From positions 1 through 64,000 of the forward strand of contig JARSSO010000030.1 of the NCBI GenBank assembly GCA_029624765.1: 64,000 bases of DNA, given 5' to 3'. The notes below the pieces were generated by a model. The model had not been told where the DNA came from. It worked only from the letters and a program-made list of their open reading frames with translations, and ran no database searches. This document shows, in pieces, positions 54,056 through 63,680 of this stretch (positions within the stretch are counted from its first letter, which is position 1; the number at the start of each line of letters is the position of its first letter). The DNA is from Candidatus Contendibacter sp. (GTDB taxonomy: Bacteria; Pseudomonadota; Gammaproteobacteria; Competibacterales; Competibacteraceae). Made by a program: the position numbers and the translations under genes.

Positions 54056-54862
54056 ATGATCGATCTCCATTGCCATCTCCTGCCCGGCATCGACGACGGC
54101 GCCCCCGATCTCGCCACCGCGTTGGCCATGGCCCGAATCGCCGCCGGGGATGGCGTTGCCGTGACCGCCTGCACCCCGCATATCTATCCGGGGATGTACG
54201 ACAACGATGGTCCGGCCATTCGCCAGGCGGTGGCCGCACTTCAGATTCGGCTGGAGGAAGCCGGCATCCCGCTGCGGCTGACGCTGGGCGCCGATACCCA
54301 TGTCGCTCCCGATTTGGTGGCCGGCCTGCGCGCGAGCCGGGTGCCGACCTTGGGCGACAGCCGTTATTTTCTGTTGGAGCCGCCCCACCACGTGGCGCCG
54401 CCCCGGCTGGCGGAAACCGCGTTCGAGCTGTTGACGGCCGGTTACGTGCCGGTGATCACCCATCCCGAGCGCCTGAGCTGGATCGAGGATCGTTACGGGA
54501 CGTTCCTGGAACTGGCCCGCCAGGGCGTCTGGCTGCAAGTGACCGCCGGGAGCCTGACCGGCCGCTTTGGCAAGGCGGCCCGGTACTGGGGCGAGCGATT
54601 GCTGGACGAGGGTTGGGTGCATATCCTGGCGACCGATGCCCATGGCGTGGACCGGCGGCCGCCCCTGCTGGCCGAGGGCCGACGGGCGGCGGAACGCTGG
54701 CTGGGCGCCGAAGAGGCGTCTCATCTGGTGATGACCCGCCCGCAAGGTATACTGAATAATGTAGAGCCCGAACGGTTGCCGGCGCCGCCGGCGCTGAACG
54801 TCGGCGCCCATTCGACCGGTTCGAGCGGTTCCTGGTGGCGACGACTGTTTGGGCGCGGTTAA
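54056..54862 (+). CDS. CpsB/CapC-type PHP-fold tyrosine-protein phosphatase
   Basis: The 268-residue enzyme has the metal-binding PHP motifs: MIDLHCHLLPGIDDGA (His5, His7), TACTPHIYPGMY, VITHPERLSWI and ATDAHG. Members dephosphorylate the C-terminal tyrosines of Wzc-type kinases and thereby tune polymer length. Wzc is encoded two genes downstream, supporting that role. CpsB-type phosphatases are less usual in gammaproteobacteria than Wzb-type ones. The start is ATG 54056, at the beginning of the motif. Confidence 0.92.
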   Translation: MIDLHCHLLPGIDDGAPDLATALAMARIAAGDGVAVTACTPHIYPGMYDNDGPAIRQAVAALQIRLEEAGIPLRLTLGADTHVAPDLVAGLRASRVPTLGDSRYFLLEPPHHVAPPRLAETAFELLTAGYVPVITHPERLSWIEDRYGTFLELARQGVWLQVTAGSLTGRFGKAARYWGERLLDEGWVHILATDAHGVDRRPPLLAEGRRAAERWLGAEEASHLVMTRPQGILNNVEPERLPAPPALNVGAHSTGSSGSWWRRLFGRG

Positions 54863-54906
54863 ATCTTCAATTCCCCAAGGTTGGATTTTTCGCGAGGTCA
54901 GTTCGT

Positions 54907-55623
54907 TTGTCAGTAATAAAAATGTTATTGTTGACTCTGTCGTTGGCGGCGCTGCTTGGCATCGTTGCCTGCGCCAACGCGCCTTCGACCGACACGGCGG
55001 CTGTTCCGACGACGACTCCAGCCCCATCGGTCGCCGCTGGATCGCCGGCGATCCCCGCCGCCGCGTCGAACGATTATCGGATCGGCCCGCAGGATTTACT
55101 GAAAATCGACGTATTCGGGGTCGAGGCGCTCAGCAAGCGTTCGGTCCGGGTCAACGCCAGCGGGCAAATTTCCCTGCCGCTGATCGGCGCGCTGCAGGCG
55201 GGCGGTCTGACCGCCGAGCAACTGGCGGCCGACATCGCCGCCCGGCTGGCCAAGGATTATTTGCAAAATCCCCAGGTCATCATCTTTATCGAGGAATTCA
55301 CCAGCCAGCGGGTTACGGTGACCGGCGCGGTCAGGACGCCCAACGTCTTTCCGCTCAAGGGACGCACGACCTTACTGCAAGTGGTGGCGCAGGCCGGCGG
55401 CGCGACCAGCGTGGCCAATCTCGGCGCAGTCAGGATTCTGCGCTCGGAACCGGACGGTACCCGCAAGACGCTGGAATACGACCTGGCCGCCATCCAAAAC
55501 GGCGCGGCGCCCGATCCCGAGGTGCGCGGCGAGGACGTGGTCCAGGTCGAAACCTCGGCGCTTAAGGAGGCGGCCAAGCAAGCAACGGAATTTATCCTGC
55601 CCTTCTGGATTTTCGCCCGCTAA
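54907..55623 (+). CDS. Wza-like polysaccharide export lipoprotein
   Basis: The protein (238 residues from TTG 54907) has a lipoprotein signal peptide ending at lipobox Cys22 (LLGIVAC), a Poly_export domain (YRIGPQDLLKIDVFGVE through LPLIGALQAGGLTAEQL) and one SLBB repeat (RVTVTGAVRTPNVFPL). It is shorter than E. coli Wza (about 380 residues), matching the compact exopolysaccharide type. ATG 54922 is another start, but it leaves no basic residue in the signal peptide. It forms the outer-membrane/periplasmic exit with the Wzc-like kinase 42 bases downstream. Confidence 0.9.
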   Translation: MSVIKMLLLTLSLAALLGIVACANAPSTDTAAVPTTTPAPSVAAGSPAIPAAASNDYRIGPQDLLKIDVFGVEALSKRSVRVNASGQISLPLIGALQAGGLTAEQLAADIAARLAKDYLQNPQVIIFIEEFTSQRVTVTGAVRTPNVFPLKGRTTLLQVVAQAGGATSVANLGAVRILRSEPDGTRKTLEYDLAAIQNGAAPDPEVRGEDVVQVETSALKEAAKQATEFILPFWIFAR

Positions 55624-55665
55624 CCCCCCGCGGCGCGCTGGCTGGCTTTTCCAAGGACCCGCCAT

Positions 55666-57984
55666 ATGAACACTCCCGAATTCCCCAAGCCGGTCGATCC
55701 CACTCCCGATCCGCGGTCGCCGGGCCAGGCTTTGGCCGAGCGTCCGGTGAGTGTTCCGATGCCGGCTCCACCCCTTCCATCCCAGATGGCCGAGGAAGAG
55801 TCCGAGGGCGATGAACTCAACCTCCGCGAACTGTGGCAGGTCGTCGTCAAACGGCGCTGGACCATCCTCGTTTTCACCCTGATCGTGGTGACCGCCGTGG
55901 TGACCGCCACCTTTCTGATGACGCCCATCTACCGCGCCAGCCTGACCTTGCAGATCGACCGCGAGGACATCAAGATCGTCAAGTCCGGGGAAGTGTCTCC
56001 GGAAGAGACCGAGTGGAACAGCCAGGAGTATTACCAGACTCAGTACGAGTTGTTGAAGAGCCGCAGCCTGGCCGTGCGGGTGGTCAACCAGTTGGGGCTG
56101 GCCGATCTTCCCCCGCCGCCGCCCTCGCCGCTGGCTCGATTCAAGGCGTGGCTGACCGGTTGGCTGCCCAAGGCCAGCGAGGCGAAGGAACCTGGAAAAG
56201 CCGTCTCGGAAACCGATCGGATCGAGGGTGCGGTCGGTGGCTTCCTGGGGGGGCTGACCGTGGAACCGGTGCGCAATTCGCGGCTGGTCAGGCTGCATTA
56301 CGACAGTCCCGATCCCAAGCGGGCGGCCGCCATCCTCAATACCCTGGTCAAGAATTACATCAACATGAACATGGAGCGGCGCTTCGACGCCTCCACCTAC
56401 GCCCGCAATTTCCTGCAGGAGCGCTTGCAGCAGGTCAAGGTGAAGCTGGAGGATTCCGAACGGGAATTGGTGAAGTTCGCCCGTCAGGAGCAAATCATCA
56501 GCGTCGACGACAAGCAGAACACGGTTTCCCAGACCCTGGCGGCCACCAACGCGGCGCTGGCCGAGGCCGAGAAAAAACGGATTGCCGCCGAGGCGAGTTA
56601 CCGGCAGATCCTGGGCGCCCGGGGTCAGGGACTGAGCCAGATCCTGGACAGCAAGATCATTCAGACCCTGAAGGAGACCAAGGCCAAGCTGGAGGCGCAG
56701 TACCAGGACAATCTCAGCGTCTACAAGCCGGCCTATCCGACCATGGTGCAATTGCGTAGCCAAATCAACCAGGTCGACGCGCTGATCAACCAGGAAGTCA
56801 ACAATATCCGGGCGGCGGTCACCGCCGGCTACGAAGCGGCCCGCGCCGAGGAAACCCTGTTGCGCGGCCGGTTGGACCAGCTCAAGCAAGACATGCTGAG
56901 CTTGCAGGACCGCAGCATCCAGCTCAACATCCTGCGCCGCGAGGTGGACACCAACCGCCAGCTTTACGACGGTCTGCTGCAACGCTTCAAGGAAGTCGGC
57001 GTGGCGGCCGGCATCGGCACCAACAATATCTCGGTGGTGGACGAAGCCAAGGTGCCGGGCGGACCCTCCAAGCCCAACCTGCGGATGAACGCGCTGCTGG
57101 CCCTGGTGCTCGGCCTGCTGGGGGGCATTGGGCTGGCCTTTCTGTTCGAACACCTCGACGACACCTTCCGCCGGCCCGAGGAACTGGAAAAGCTGCTGGG
57201 TTTGCCGGTGCTGGGCGTGATTCCCAAGACTCGGCAGGAGCGCGACGACGGCCGGTCCATCGCCCTCGTCGGCCACGACGATCCGCGCTCGGCCTTCGCC
57301 GAGGCGTACCGTTCGGTGCGCACCGCCTTGCAGTTCTCGACCGCCAGCGGCGTGCCCCGGCTGTTGACCGTGACCAGCGCCATGACCGGCGAGGGCAAGA
57401 CCACCACGGCGCTGAGCCTGGCGATCCAGTTTGCCCAGGCTGGCAAGCGCACCTTGCTGATTGAGGCCGATTTGCGCAAGCCCTCGCTGCACCGCGCCCT
57501 GAATCTCGACAATCAGGTGGGATTGACCAACTATCTGGCGGGCGGGGGCGCGCAGCCGGTGGACATCGCCAAGCCCACTCACATCCCCAATCTGTTCGCC
57601 ATTCCGTCCGGGCCGTTGCCGCCCAACCCCGCCGAGCTGCTGTCGTCGGCGCGGATGGTGGAACTGCTGAGTCTGGCCGCCGGCAAGTTCGATCAGGTCA
57701 TCCTGGACAGTCCGCCGCTGCTGGGCCTGGCCGACGCCGTGATCACCGGCAATCTCTGCGAAGGGACGCTGTTGACCGTGGAGATGGGCAGCACCCCGCG
57801 CGGCTACGCGCAGGGCGCGCTCAAGCGCTTGCGCGGGGGACGGGTGCACGTGCTGGGCGCCATTTTGACCAAGCTGGAGGCCCGGGCCGGGGCCTATGGT
57901 TATTACCGCAGCTATTACTACTACTATCACACGGGCTATTACGGCGAGGCCGCCGCGCCGGACGCCAAGAAGTTGCCGGCCTAG
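55666..57984 (+). CDS. Wzc-like polysaccharide co-polymerase/tyrosine autokinase
   Basis: The 772-residue inner-membrane protein has a Wzz domain with a first helix near residues 62-85, a long periplasmic coiled coil (about 230-440), a second helix near 475-495, and a cytoplasmic BY-kinase with Walker A (TGEGKTTTA, near 572-580), Walker A' (LLIEADLRKPS), Walker B-like VILDSPPLLGLAD and a C-terminal tyrosine cluster (YGYYRSYYYYYHTGYYG, about 745-760) for autophosphorylation. It sets chain length and couples polymerisation to export. The putative phosphatase is encoded two genes upstream. Confidence 0.95.
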   Translation: MNTPEFPKPVDPTPDPRSPGQALAERPVSVPMPAPPLPSQMAEEESEGDELNLRELWQVVVKRRWTILVFTLIVVTAVVTATFLMTPIYRASLTLQIDREDIKIVKSGEVSPEETEWNSQEYYQTQYELLKSRSLAVRVVNQLGLADLPPPPPSPLARFKAWLTGWLPKASEAKEPGKAVSETDRIEGAVGGFLGGLTVEPVRNSRLVRLHYDSPDPKRAAAILNTLVKNYINMNMERRFDASTYARNFLQERLQQVKVKLEDSERELVKFARQEQIISVDDKQNTVSQTLAATNAALAEAEKKRIAAEASYRQILGARGQGLSQILDSKIIQTLKETKAKLEAQYQDNLSVYKPAYPTMVQLRSQINQVDALINQEVNNIRAAVTAGYEAARAEETLLRGRLDQLKQDMLSLQDRSIQLNILRREVDTNRQLYDGLLQRFKEVGVAAGIGTNNISVVDEAKVPGGPSKPNLRMNALLALVLGLLGGIGLAFLFEHLDDTFRRPEELEKLLGLPVLGVIPKTRQERDDGRSIALVGHDDPRSAFAEAYRSVRTALQFSTASGVPRLLTVTSAMTGEGKTTTALSLAIQFAQAGKRTLLIEADLRKPSLHRALNLDNQVGLTNYLAGGGAQPVDIAKPTHIPNLFAIPSGPLPPNPAELLSSARMVELLSLAAGKFDQVILDSPPLLGLADAVITGNLCEGTLLTVEMGSTPRGYAQGALKRLRGGRVHVLGAILTKLEARAGAYGYYRSYYYYYHTGYYGEAAAPDAKKLPA

Positions 57985-58013
57985 GGCGGACGCCGGGCGA
58001 GGGGCCGACAGCC

Positions 58014-59711
58014 GTGACCGATATCGTCGATCTGGCGCTTGCGTGCTATCGAAGGCCGCTGGAGTACCAGGACCGGTTTTCCCTCGCCGCTCCCCGGCCA
58101 GCCGGCCTGGACCGGCTGTTGTGGCTGGCCAACGGTTCCCCGGAGCTGCTTGAGGCGGAGGTTCATCGAACCGGCGCCAGACCCCAGGAACTGCGGAACG
58201 CCGCGCGATTCTATGTCCAGCAATGGTGTCTTGCCCGCGGCGCCGACCCCTGTCGGGTGCTCGGCGTCGAGCCCGACGCTGCCCCGGAACAGATCAAGGA
58301 ACATTACCGCCTGTTGATGCGGCTGTTTCATCCCGACCGCGGCGCGGGCCGCGAGACCTGGACCGATCATTACGCCAGCCGGATCAACGAAGCCTGGGCG
58401 GTGCTGTCGCGGACGCCGGATCGCGCTCCGCCGGACAGCCAGTCCTACCCTCCTCCTGTTCCGATCCGGGATACCGTCCGTCCAGCAGCGGACCGAGCGG
58501 TCGAACGCTCCGGGTCGCTGTCCGTCCGCAATCGGCCGGAGCGGCGGTTCCGGGCCCGGCGGCAACTGCCGCGATTGGTGTGGGGTGGGTTGGCGCTGGC
58601 GGTGCCGGCGGTGCTGGGTGGCTTTTATCTGGATCGATTTTCGGTCGGCCAGGGCGGATTCGATCCGGCTGGCGCCGTCAGTTCCGCCTCCCCTCCCAGT
58701 GTAACGACGGTCCCGGAGCCGGTCCCGGCAGTGGTGGAGGCGGGGGCGCTTGCCCCGCTCCTGGCCGCGCCGGATTGGCGGACGCTGGAACAGCGCGAGC
58801 AGGAGGCGCAACGGCAAGCCGCCCAGCTTCGGGAACGGCGCGCGCAATGGGAACAAACCCGCCAGCAACAGCTTGTGGCTGAGGAGGCACTGCTCGAATC
58901 CATGCGCGAGGAACGTGCCCAGTTGGAGAAGCAGATCAGGATCGAGCAGGCGCGGATGAAACAGGCGCGGGCCGAACGATTGGCGGCCGAACAGCAACAA
59001 TTAGCCTGGTTGCAAACCGAACAGGCGCGGGTGGAGCAGGCGCGAACCGAGCGGGAGTTGGCGGAGCGGCAACGGTTGGACGCTTTGCAAGCCGAGCAGG
59101 CCAAAACCGAACGGCTGGCCGAGGAATTGCGGGCCGAGCGGCAGCGCCTGGAAAAGTTGAAGGCCGAGCAGGCCAGGGCTGAACAGGCAAAGAGCGAGCT
59201 GGCGAAAATGGAGCGGGCGCAGGCCGAGCGGCGACGCCCGGAGGAACAACCGAAGGCCGAGCGGGCCGAGCGGGCACGGACCGGGCAGGCGCGGCCGGAG
59301 GCGGCGACGAATCGGGCGCCGGCGGTGCTGATGACAGCGACCATGGCGTCCGGGGAAGACAATCTGACAGCCAGCGAGCTGGAAGGCTTGATGAGCCGCT
59401 ATACCCAAGCTTACCAGCGGGGGGACCTGAGTGGCGTCGTGGCGCTGTTCGCGAGCGGCGCGCGTGGCCGTATTCAAGGGGATTACGCGGCGCTGTTCGC
59501 CACCCACTACATCCGTGGGTTGTGGCTGCGCGACCTGCGCTGGGCTTATCGCGGCCCGTCCGCCAGCGGCGCCGGCCGTTACGAGTTGAAGCTGCGACGG
59601 CGCGATAACGGCGAGCTGCGCCAGGTGGAGGGGAACATTCGTTTCACCGTGCAAAAACAGGACAGCCAAATAGTTATCGAAGCAATCGATTACGACTGGC
59701 CGGAGAAGTAA
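58014..59711 (+). CDS. Membrane J-domain protein with coiled coil and NTF2-like C-terminus
   Basis: The 565-residue protein has an N-terminal region of unknown type, a J domain with HPD at residues 106-108 (LMRLFHPDRG) preceded by PCRVLGVEPDAAPEQIKEHYR, a basic linker, one membrane helix near 190-208 (LVWGGLALAVPAVLGGFYL), a long Gln/Arg/Glu-rich coiled coil (about 258-430, units such as AERLAAEQQQ and KAEQARAEQ) and a SnoaL/NTF2-like domain from about 455 (LMSRYTQAYQRGDLSGVVALFA). Topology suggests the J domain faces cytoplasmic DnaK, and the coil and NTF2-like domain are periplasmic. The role in the export operon is unknown. Confidence 0.8.
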   Translation: MTDIVDLALACYRRPLEYQDRFSLAAPRPAGLDRLLWLANGSPELLEAEVHRTGARPQELRNAARFYVQQWCLARGADPCRVLGVEPDAAPEQIKEHYRLLMRLFHPDRGAGRETWTDHYASRINEAWAVLSRTPDRAPPDSQSYPPPVPIRDTVRPAADRAVERSGSLSVRNRPERRFRARRQLPRLVWGGLALAVPAVLGGFYLDRFSVGQGGFDPAGAVSSASPPSVTTVPEPVPAVVEAGALAPLLAAPDWRTLEQREQEAQRQAAQLRERRAQWEQTRQQQLVAEEALLESMREERAQLEKQIRIEQARMKQARAERLAAEQQQLAWLQTEQARVEQARTERELAERQRLDALQAEQAKTERLAEELRAERQRLEKLKAEQARAEQAKSELAKMERAQAERRRPEEQPKAERAERARTGQARPEAATNRAPAVLMTATMASGEDNLTASELEGLMSRYTQAYQRGDLSGVVALFASGARGRIQGDYAALFATHYIRGLWLRDLRWAYRGPSASGAGRYELKLRRRDNGELRQVEGNIRFTVQKQDSQIVIEAIDYDWPEK

Positions 59712-59735
59712 ACCCGTGTTGACCATAAGACGACC

Positions 59736-60983
59736 ATGAGCGAAGGGTGGAACGCGATCAGAGCCATCAAGGGCGCGGGATTGTTGCTCGTCGCCGGAAT
59801 TCTGGCCTGGCGGGCGCTGGTGACCAATCTGGCCGATTATTACGCCAGCGAGGGGACGTCCGAAGCCGCCGTCGGCGCGCTGCGCTGGCGCGGCGACCAG
59901 CCGGCGGCGCTGTATCAGCGCGGCGTGGCGCTGGCCGCGAGCGCGCCAGTTGATGCCAGGCGTTGGTTGCGCGCGGCGGCCTGGGCCGATCCCACCGATG
60001 CGCTGGTGTATCTGGCGCTGGCCGAGCTGTGGGTCCAGGCCGGGCAGCGGGCGGCGGCCGTGAAGCTGGTGGAAATCGCCGACGCGCTGGGGCCGTTGCG
60101 TGGTCTGGCCCTGGCCCGCTCGGCCGAGTTCTGGCTGGGGCGGGAGCAGCCGGACCGGGCGCTGGCCCGCTGGCGCATGTTGTTGCGCACCCGGCCGGAA
60201 ACCGCCGTCCACCTGTTTCCGCTGTTGTTGCGGCTGGCCGAGACCCCCGCCACCCAACCGCTGTTGCAACCCTTGCTGGCCGATCCGCCCGAGTGGTGGG
60301 ACTCGTTTTTCGCCCACGTCGCCGCGAAGGCGGCCCGGCCGGAAACGGTGGTGTTCTTCTACCAGAATCGCAATCGCCGCGGCGCCTTGCCGTCCGCGGA
60401 CGAACAGCAGGCGTATCTGGATCGCCTGTGGAAGGAAAACCGCTGGTTGGACGCATATCTGGCCTGGCTGAACGGCCTGGACGAACGGCGGACCTGGGCG
60501 CTCGGCAATGTGTACAACGGCAGTTTCGAAGCACCGGTCACCCATATGGGTTTCGACTGGCGGATGTCGGCGCCTCGGGGAGTGACGGTCGAAACCGTCG
60601 AAACCTATGGCGCGCGCGGCGGCAAGGCGCTGCATGTCGGCTTCAACGGCGAGCGGGTGCATTTTCAGCATGTCTCGCAGTATCTGTTCCTGGACGCCGG
60701 GCGCTACCGGTTGCAGGGACGGGGGCGGCCGGACGGCCTCCGGGCCGAGCGGGGGTTGCGCTGGCGCATGCGTTGCGTTGGCGCCGTCGGCGCTTTGCTG
60801 GCCGAAAGCGAGCCGTTCGTGGGATCGGACGAATGGCGGAGTTTTGCGGTGGATTTCGCGGTCCCCGATCGAGAATGTCCCGCGCAGTTGCTACGGCTGG
60901 AACTGGATGGCCGAGTGGATCTGGATTTCGAGGCCCAAGGTGGAGTCTGGTTCGACGATCTGGCCGTCGTTCGCCAGAACTGA
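59736..60983 (+). CDS. Membrane-anchored TPR-like protein of unknown function
   Basis: The 415-residue protein has an N-terminal hydrophobic helix (GAGLLLVAGILAWRAL) and then alpha-helical repeats rich in Ala/Leu/Trp (ALYQRGVALAASAPVDARRWLRAAAWADP, ALARWRMLLRTRP), resembling degenerate tetratricopeptide repeats. The last 150 residues (YNGSFEAPVTHMGFDWRM, then GKALHVGFNGERVHFQHVSQ and FDDLAVV) look like a beta-sandwich of carbohydrate-binding type. It is transcribed with the J-domain and Wzc genes. I do not recognise a named family; a scaffold role for periplasmic polymer handling is only inference. Confidence 0.6.
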   Translation: MSEGWNAIRAIKGAGLLLVAGILAWRALVTNLADYYASEGTSEAAVGALRWRGDQPAALYQRGVALAASAPVDARRWLRAAAWADPTDALVYLALAELWVQAGQRAAAVKLVEIADALGPLRGLALARSAEFWLGREQPDRALARWRMLLRTRPETAVHLFPLLLRLAETPATQPLLQPLLADPPEWWDSFFAHVAAKAARPETVVFFYQNRNRRGALPSADEQQAYLDRLWKENRWLDAYLAWLNGLDERRTWALGNVYNGSFEAPVTHMGFDWRMSAPRGVTVETVETYGARGGKALHVGFNGERVHFQHVSQYLFLDAGRYRLQGRGRPDGLRAERGLRWRMRCVGAVGALLAESEPFVGSDEWRSFAVDFAVPDRECPAQLLRLELDGRVDLDFEAQGGVWFDDLAVVRQN

Positions 60984-61128
60984 TCGCGCCACCGTGTCGC
61001 CGGCCCTGGAAATTAACATATTTTTTATTGCGGATCGGTAGCTTTTTGTGATAGTTAGCTTGTCCTATCGATGGGTGGGCGACGGACGATATCCACGTCA
61101 CCGGTAACAGCAAGTTGGGGGGCGGATC

Positions 61129-62118
61129 ATGATGAAGCGATATATGCTTGCGAGTTTGGTGGCGGGTCTGGCGGGATATGCCGCCGACACCAGCGCGATG
61201 GAGTCAGCCGCCGTGTTGCGGCAACCCCAGGGCAGGGTATTCGTCAGCCAGGGCAGCGCCATGACGCTGGCCCAGGAAGGCATGCCGTTGTACGCCGGCA
61301 ACCGGGTGATCGCGGTCTCGGGCGGTCGGGCGGAGATCGCGTATGCGGAAGGTTGCGTCGTGGCGCTGCCCGAAAACAGCTTGCTGGCGGTGAAGGGATC
61401 GGAGCAGTGCCGGTTGGGTCAGGCCCAGGTCCGTGCCACCGGCGGGTTCCAGAACGCCCGGATCGGCCAGGCTCCGCCCGCGCCGTCGGGGGGAACCGAC
61501 AGCGCCATCGCCGATTTGAAGCGCCTGCAAGGCAGCGTGTTGCTCAACGAGGCGCCGGCCTGGAACAACCAGAATGCCCATCGCGACGATCAAGTGGTGA
61601 CCGAAAAGCAAAGCAAGGTCGCGGTGATGTTCCGGGCCTGCGAGGTGGATATGGGACCCGGGGAGCAAGCCACGGTTAACGAACTGCGGGAACGATGCAA
61701 GTCGGGCGTTTTCCTGGCGAGCGGCGAGGATCCAAACGCCGAGATCGCCATCATCAAGCGACCGCAGGGCAGCGTCCTGGTCGACAAGGGCGCGGCGCGA
61801 ACCGATATGGGCGTCAAGAGCGGCAACCGGATCATCACCGGCACGGGTAGCCGGGTTACGGTGGTTTTCAAGGGTTGCGAGGTCATCCTGGACGAGAGCG
61901 AGAAGGCGAAGGTCGGGGAGCTGGTGACCAAGTGCAAGGGTGGCTTGTGGACCGATGCGGGCGCGCCCGTCGGCGCGGGCATCGCGGGCGCGGGCGCGGG
62001 CGCGGGCATAGGCATAGGCACCGGTGCGATCGTGGTGGGCGGCGGTTTGGGGGCGATCCTGATCGGGGCTATCGTGGCCGACCGGGGTGGTAATGAACCT
62101 CCCGCCAGCCCCCAGTAA
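61129..62118 (+). CDS. Secreted protein with three FecR-like repeats
   Basis: The 329-residue protein has a signal peptide and three similar units of about 75-90 residues, each starting with a strand of the form hydrophobic-x-x-PQG/LQG-x-V (VLRQPQGRVFV, LKRLQGSVLLN, IKRPQGSVLVD), followed by a V(I)T/V-type strand and a GCVV/ACEV/GCEV cysteine strand. This is the FecR/anti-sigma periplasmic beta-repeat pattern. The C-terminus is a Gly/Ala/Ile-rich hydrophobic segment (about 280-318) that may insert into a membrane. A purine-rich GGGGGGCGG precedes the start. The function in the export operon is unknown. Confidence 0.7.
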   Translation: MMKRYMLASLVAGLAGYAADTSAMESAAVLRQPQGRVFVSQGSAMTLAQEGMPLYAGNRVIAVSGGRAEIAYAEGCVVALPENSLLAVKGSEQCRLGQAQVRATGGFQNARIGQAPPAPSGGTDSAIADLKRLQGSVLLNEAPAWNNQNAHRDDQVVTEKQSKVAVMFRACEVDMGPGEQATVNELRERCKSGVFLASGEDPNAEIAIIKRPQGSVLVDKGAARTDMGVKSGNRIITGTGSRVTVVFKGCEVILDESEKAKVGELVTKCKGGLWTDAGAPVGAGIAGAGAGAGIGIGTGAIVVGGGLGAILIGAIVADRGGNEPPASPQ

Positions 62119-62147
62119 GGCAAATAAGGCTCGATAGTTCCCGGATC

Positions 62148-63665
62148 GTGTCGGACAGCAAACCGGACGACCGCGCCGCCGACCCCGGCGCGGTTCTTTT
62201 TTACGGGCTCGTCGCGTTGCTGGCGTTCGCGCCGCTGTTTCGGGCCGGCAACCGGCCATTGCCGTTGTTGGTCATGGAACTGGCGGCGCTGGCGCTGCTG
62301 GTTTGGCGGTTCTGGGCGCCGTCGCCGGAAGGACAGCCGCTGTCCCGACCGGCATGGATTTTTCTGGTGTTGTTGTTCTTGTTGCCGCTGGCGCAGTTGC
62401 TGCCCGTGCCCCTGGATTTCTGGGCAGGCTTGCCAGGCCGGGCGTTCTACGCCGAGGCGTTGCGCCAGGTGGACGCCGGTAGCGCCGCCGGAGGCGGGCG
62501 GGCCGTTTCGCTGATCCCGGCCGTGACCGAGACTGCCTGGCTGGCGGTGTTGCCGCCGCTGGCCGTGTTTCTGGCGGCAATCCATCTGACCGGCCAGCGC
62601 CTGTTGCGGCTGGTGCTGGTCTTTCTGGGTATCGCGACCGTCCAGGCGCTGTTGGGATTGATCCAGTACGGCGATGGGCCGAACAGCGTATTCCGATTCG
62701 GCAACTTCTCCATGGGCGACAGCGCCTCGGGCACTTACATCAGCCGCAACCATCTGGCCGGTCTGTTGGAAATGGCGCTGCCGGTGGGTCTGGCGTTGCT
62801 GGCGGCCACGGTCGGCCACGGCCGGCCTTCCCATGCCGGCGGCGGTCGGGGGCGGCGCGGGCGCACGTTCCGGCAGTGGCTGGCCCGGTTCAGCGTGGCG
62901 CGAATCAACCAGGCGGCGGTGTTCGGCGCGGCCGCCATCGCCATTCTGCTGGGGCTGATTTTCACCCGCTCCCGCGCCGGCGTCGGCCTGGCGATGCTTG
63001 GCATCCTGCTGTGCACCCTGATGTTCTCCCACCGGCTGGGCGGACGCAATGCCTACGGGCTGATGGGCACGTTCACGGCGGTGGGCGTGGGCCTGGCCAG
63101 CCTGATCGGGCTGGCGCCGGTGTGGACCCGGTTTACCCTGGAAGACCCGCTGGAGGACGGGCGCTGGAAAGTGTTCGACGCCACCGTGCAGGCCATCGGC
63201 GAATTCTTTCCCCTGGGCAGCGGCGCGGGGACCTTCGAAGCCGTCATGCGGCGGTTTCATCCAGCGGATTTTCCGGGAGTGACCATCAACCGCGCCCACA
63301 ACGATTATCTGGAATGGCTGCTCGAATTCGGGCTGATGGCCGGGGTGCTGATCGCCGTCTGGTTGCTGTTCTATGCGCGCCAGTGGGGGCGGATCTGGGG
63401 GCGGGGCGACTGGACGCCGCTCCGGTTCGCTCAGGCGGGGGCGGGGATCGCGCTGGGGCTGATGATGTTGCACAGTCTGGGGGACTTCAACCTGCGCATT
63501 CCAGCCAACGCGGTGTTCGCGGCGTTCCTGGCCGCCGTGTTCTTCCACCGCCCGCCGGAGGAGGAACGGCGACGGTCCGTCCGGCGGCGGGGAACGGTCG
63601 GTGAAAGGGAGCCGTCGGCCGCGCCGATCCCGCCGGAAAACCAGGCCAATCCGTTCGCGGACTAG
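62148..63665 (+). CDS. O-antigen ligase/WzyC-family membrane protein
   Basis: The 505-residue polytopic protein has about 10-12 helices and the Wzy_C signature pair: FTRSRAGVGLAMLGIL near residue 270 and a periplasmic loop ending NRAHNDYLEWLLEFG near 385, whose Arg and His residues are typical of ligase/polymerase catalysis. It lies at the end of the Wza/Wzc operon, so it is more likely the polymerase of the exported polysaccharide than a lipid A ligase. It starts 30 bases after the FecR-like gene. Confidence 0.88.
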   Translation: MSDSKPDDRAADPGAVLFYGLVALLAFAPLFRAGNRPLPLLVMELAALALLVWRFWAPSPEGQPLSRPAWIFLVLLFLLPLAQLLPVPLDFWAGLPGRAFYAEALRQVDAGSAAGGGRAVSLIPAVTETAWLAVLPPLAVFLAAIHLTGQRLLRLVLVFLGIATVQALLGLIQYGDGPNSVFRFGNFSMGDSASGTYISRNHLAGLLEMALPVGLALLAATVGHGRPSHAGGGRGRRGRTFRQWLARFSVARINQAAVFGAAAIAILLGLIFTRSRAGVGLAMLGILLCTLMFSHRLGGRNAYGLMGTFTAVGVGLASLIGLAPVWTRFTLEDPLEDGRWKVFDATVQAIGEFFPLGSGAGTFEAVMRRFHPADFPGVTINRAHNDYLEWLLEFGLMAGVLIAVWLLFYARQWGRIWGRGDWTPLRFAQAGAGIALGLMMLHSLGDFNLRIPANAVFAAFLAAVFFHRPPEEERRRSVRRRGTVGEREPSAAPIPPENQANPFAD

Positions 63666-63680
63666 GGAAGGGGCAAACCG

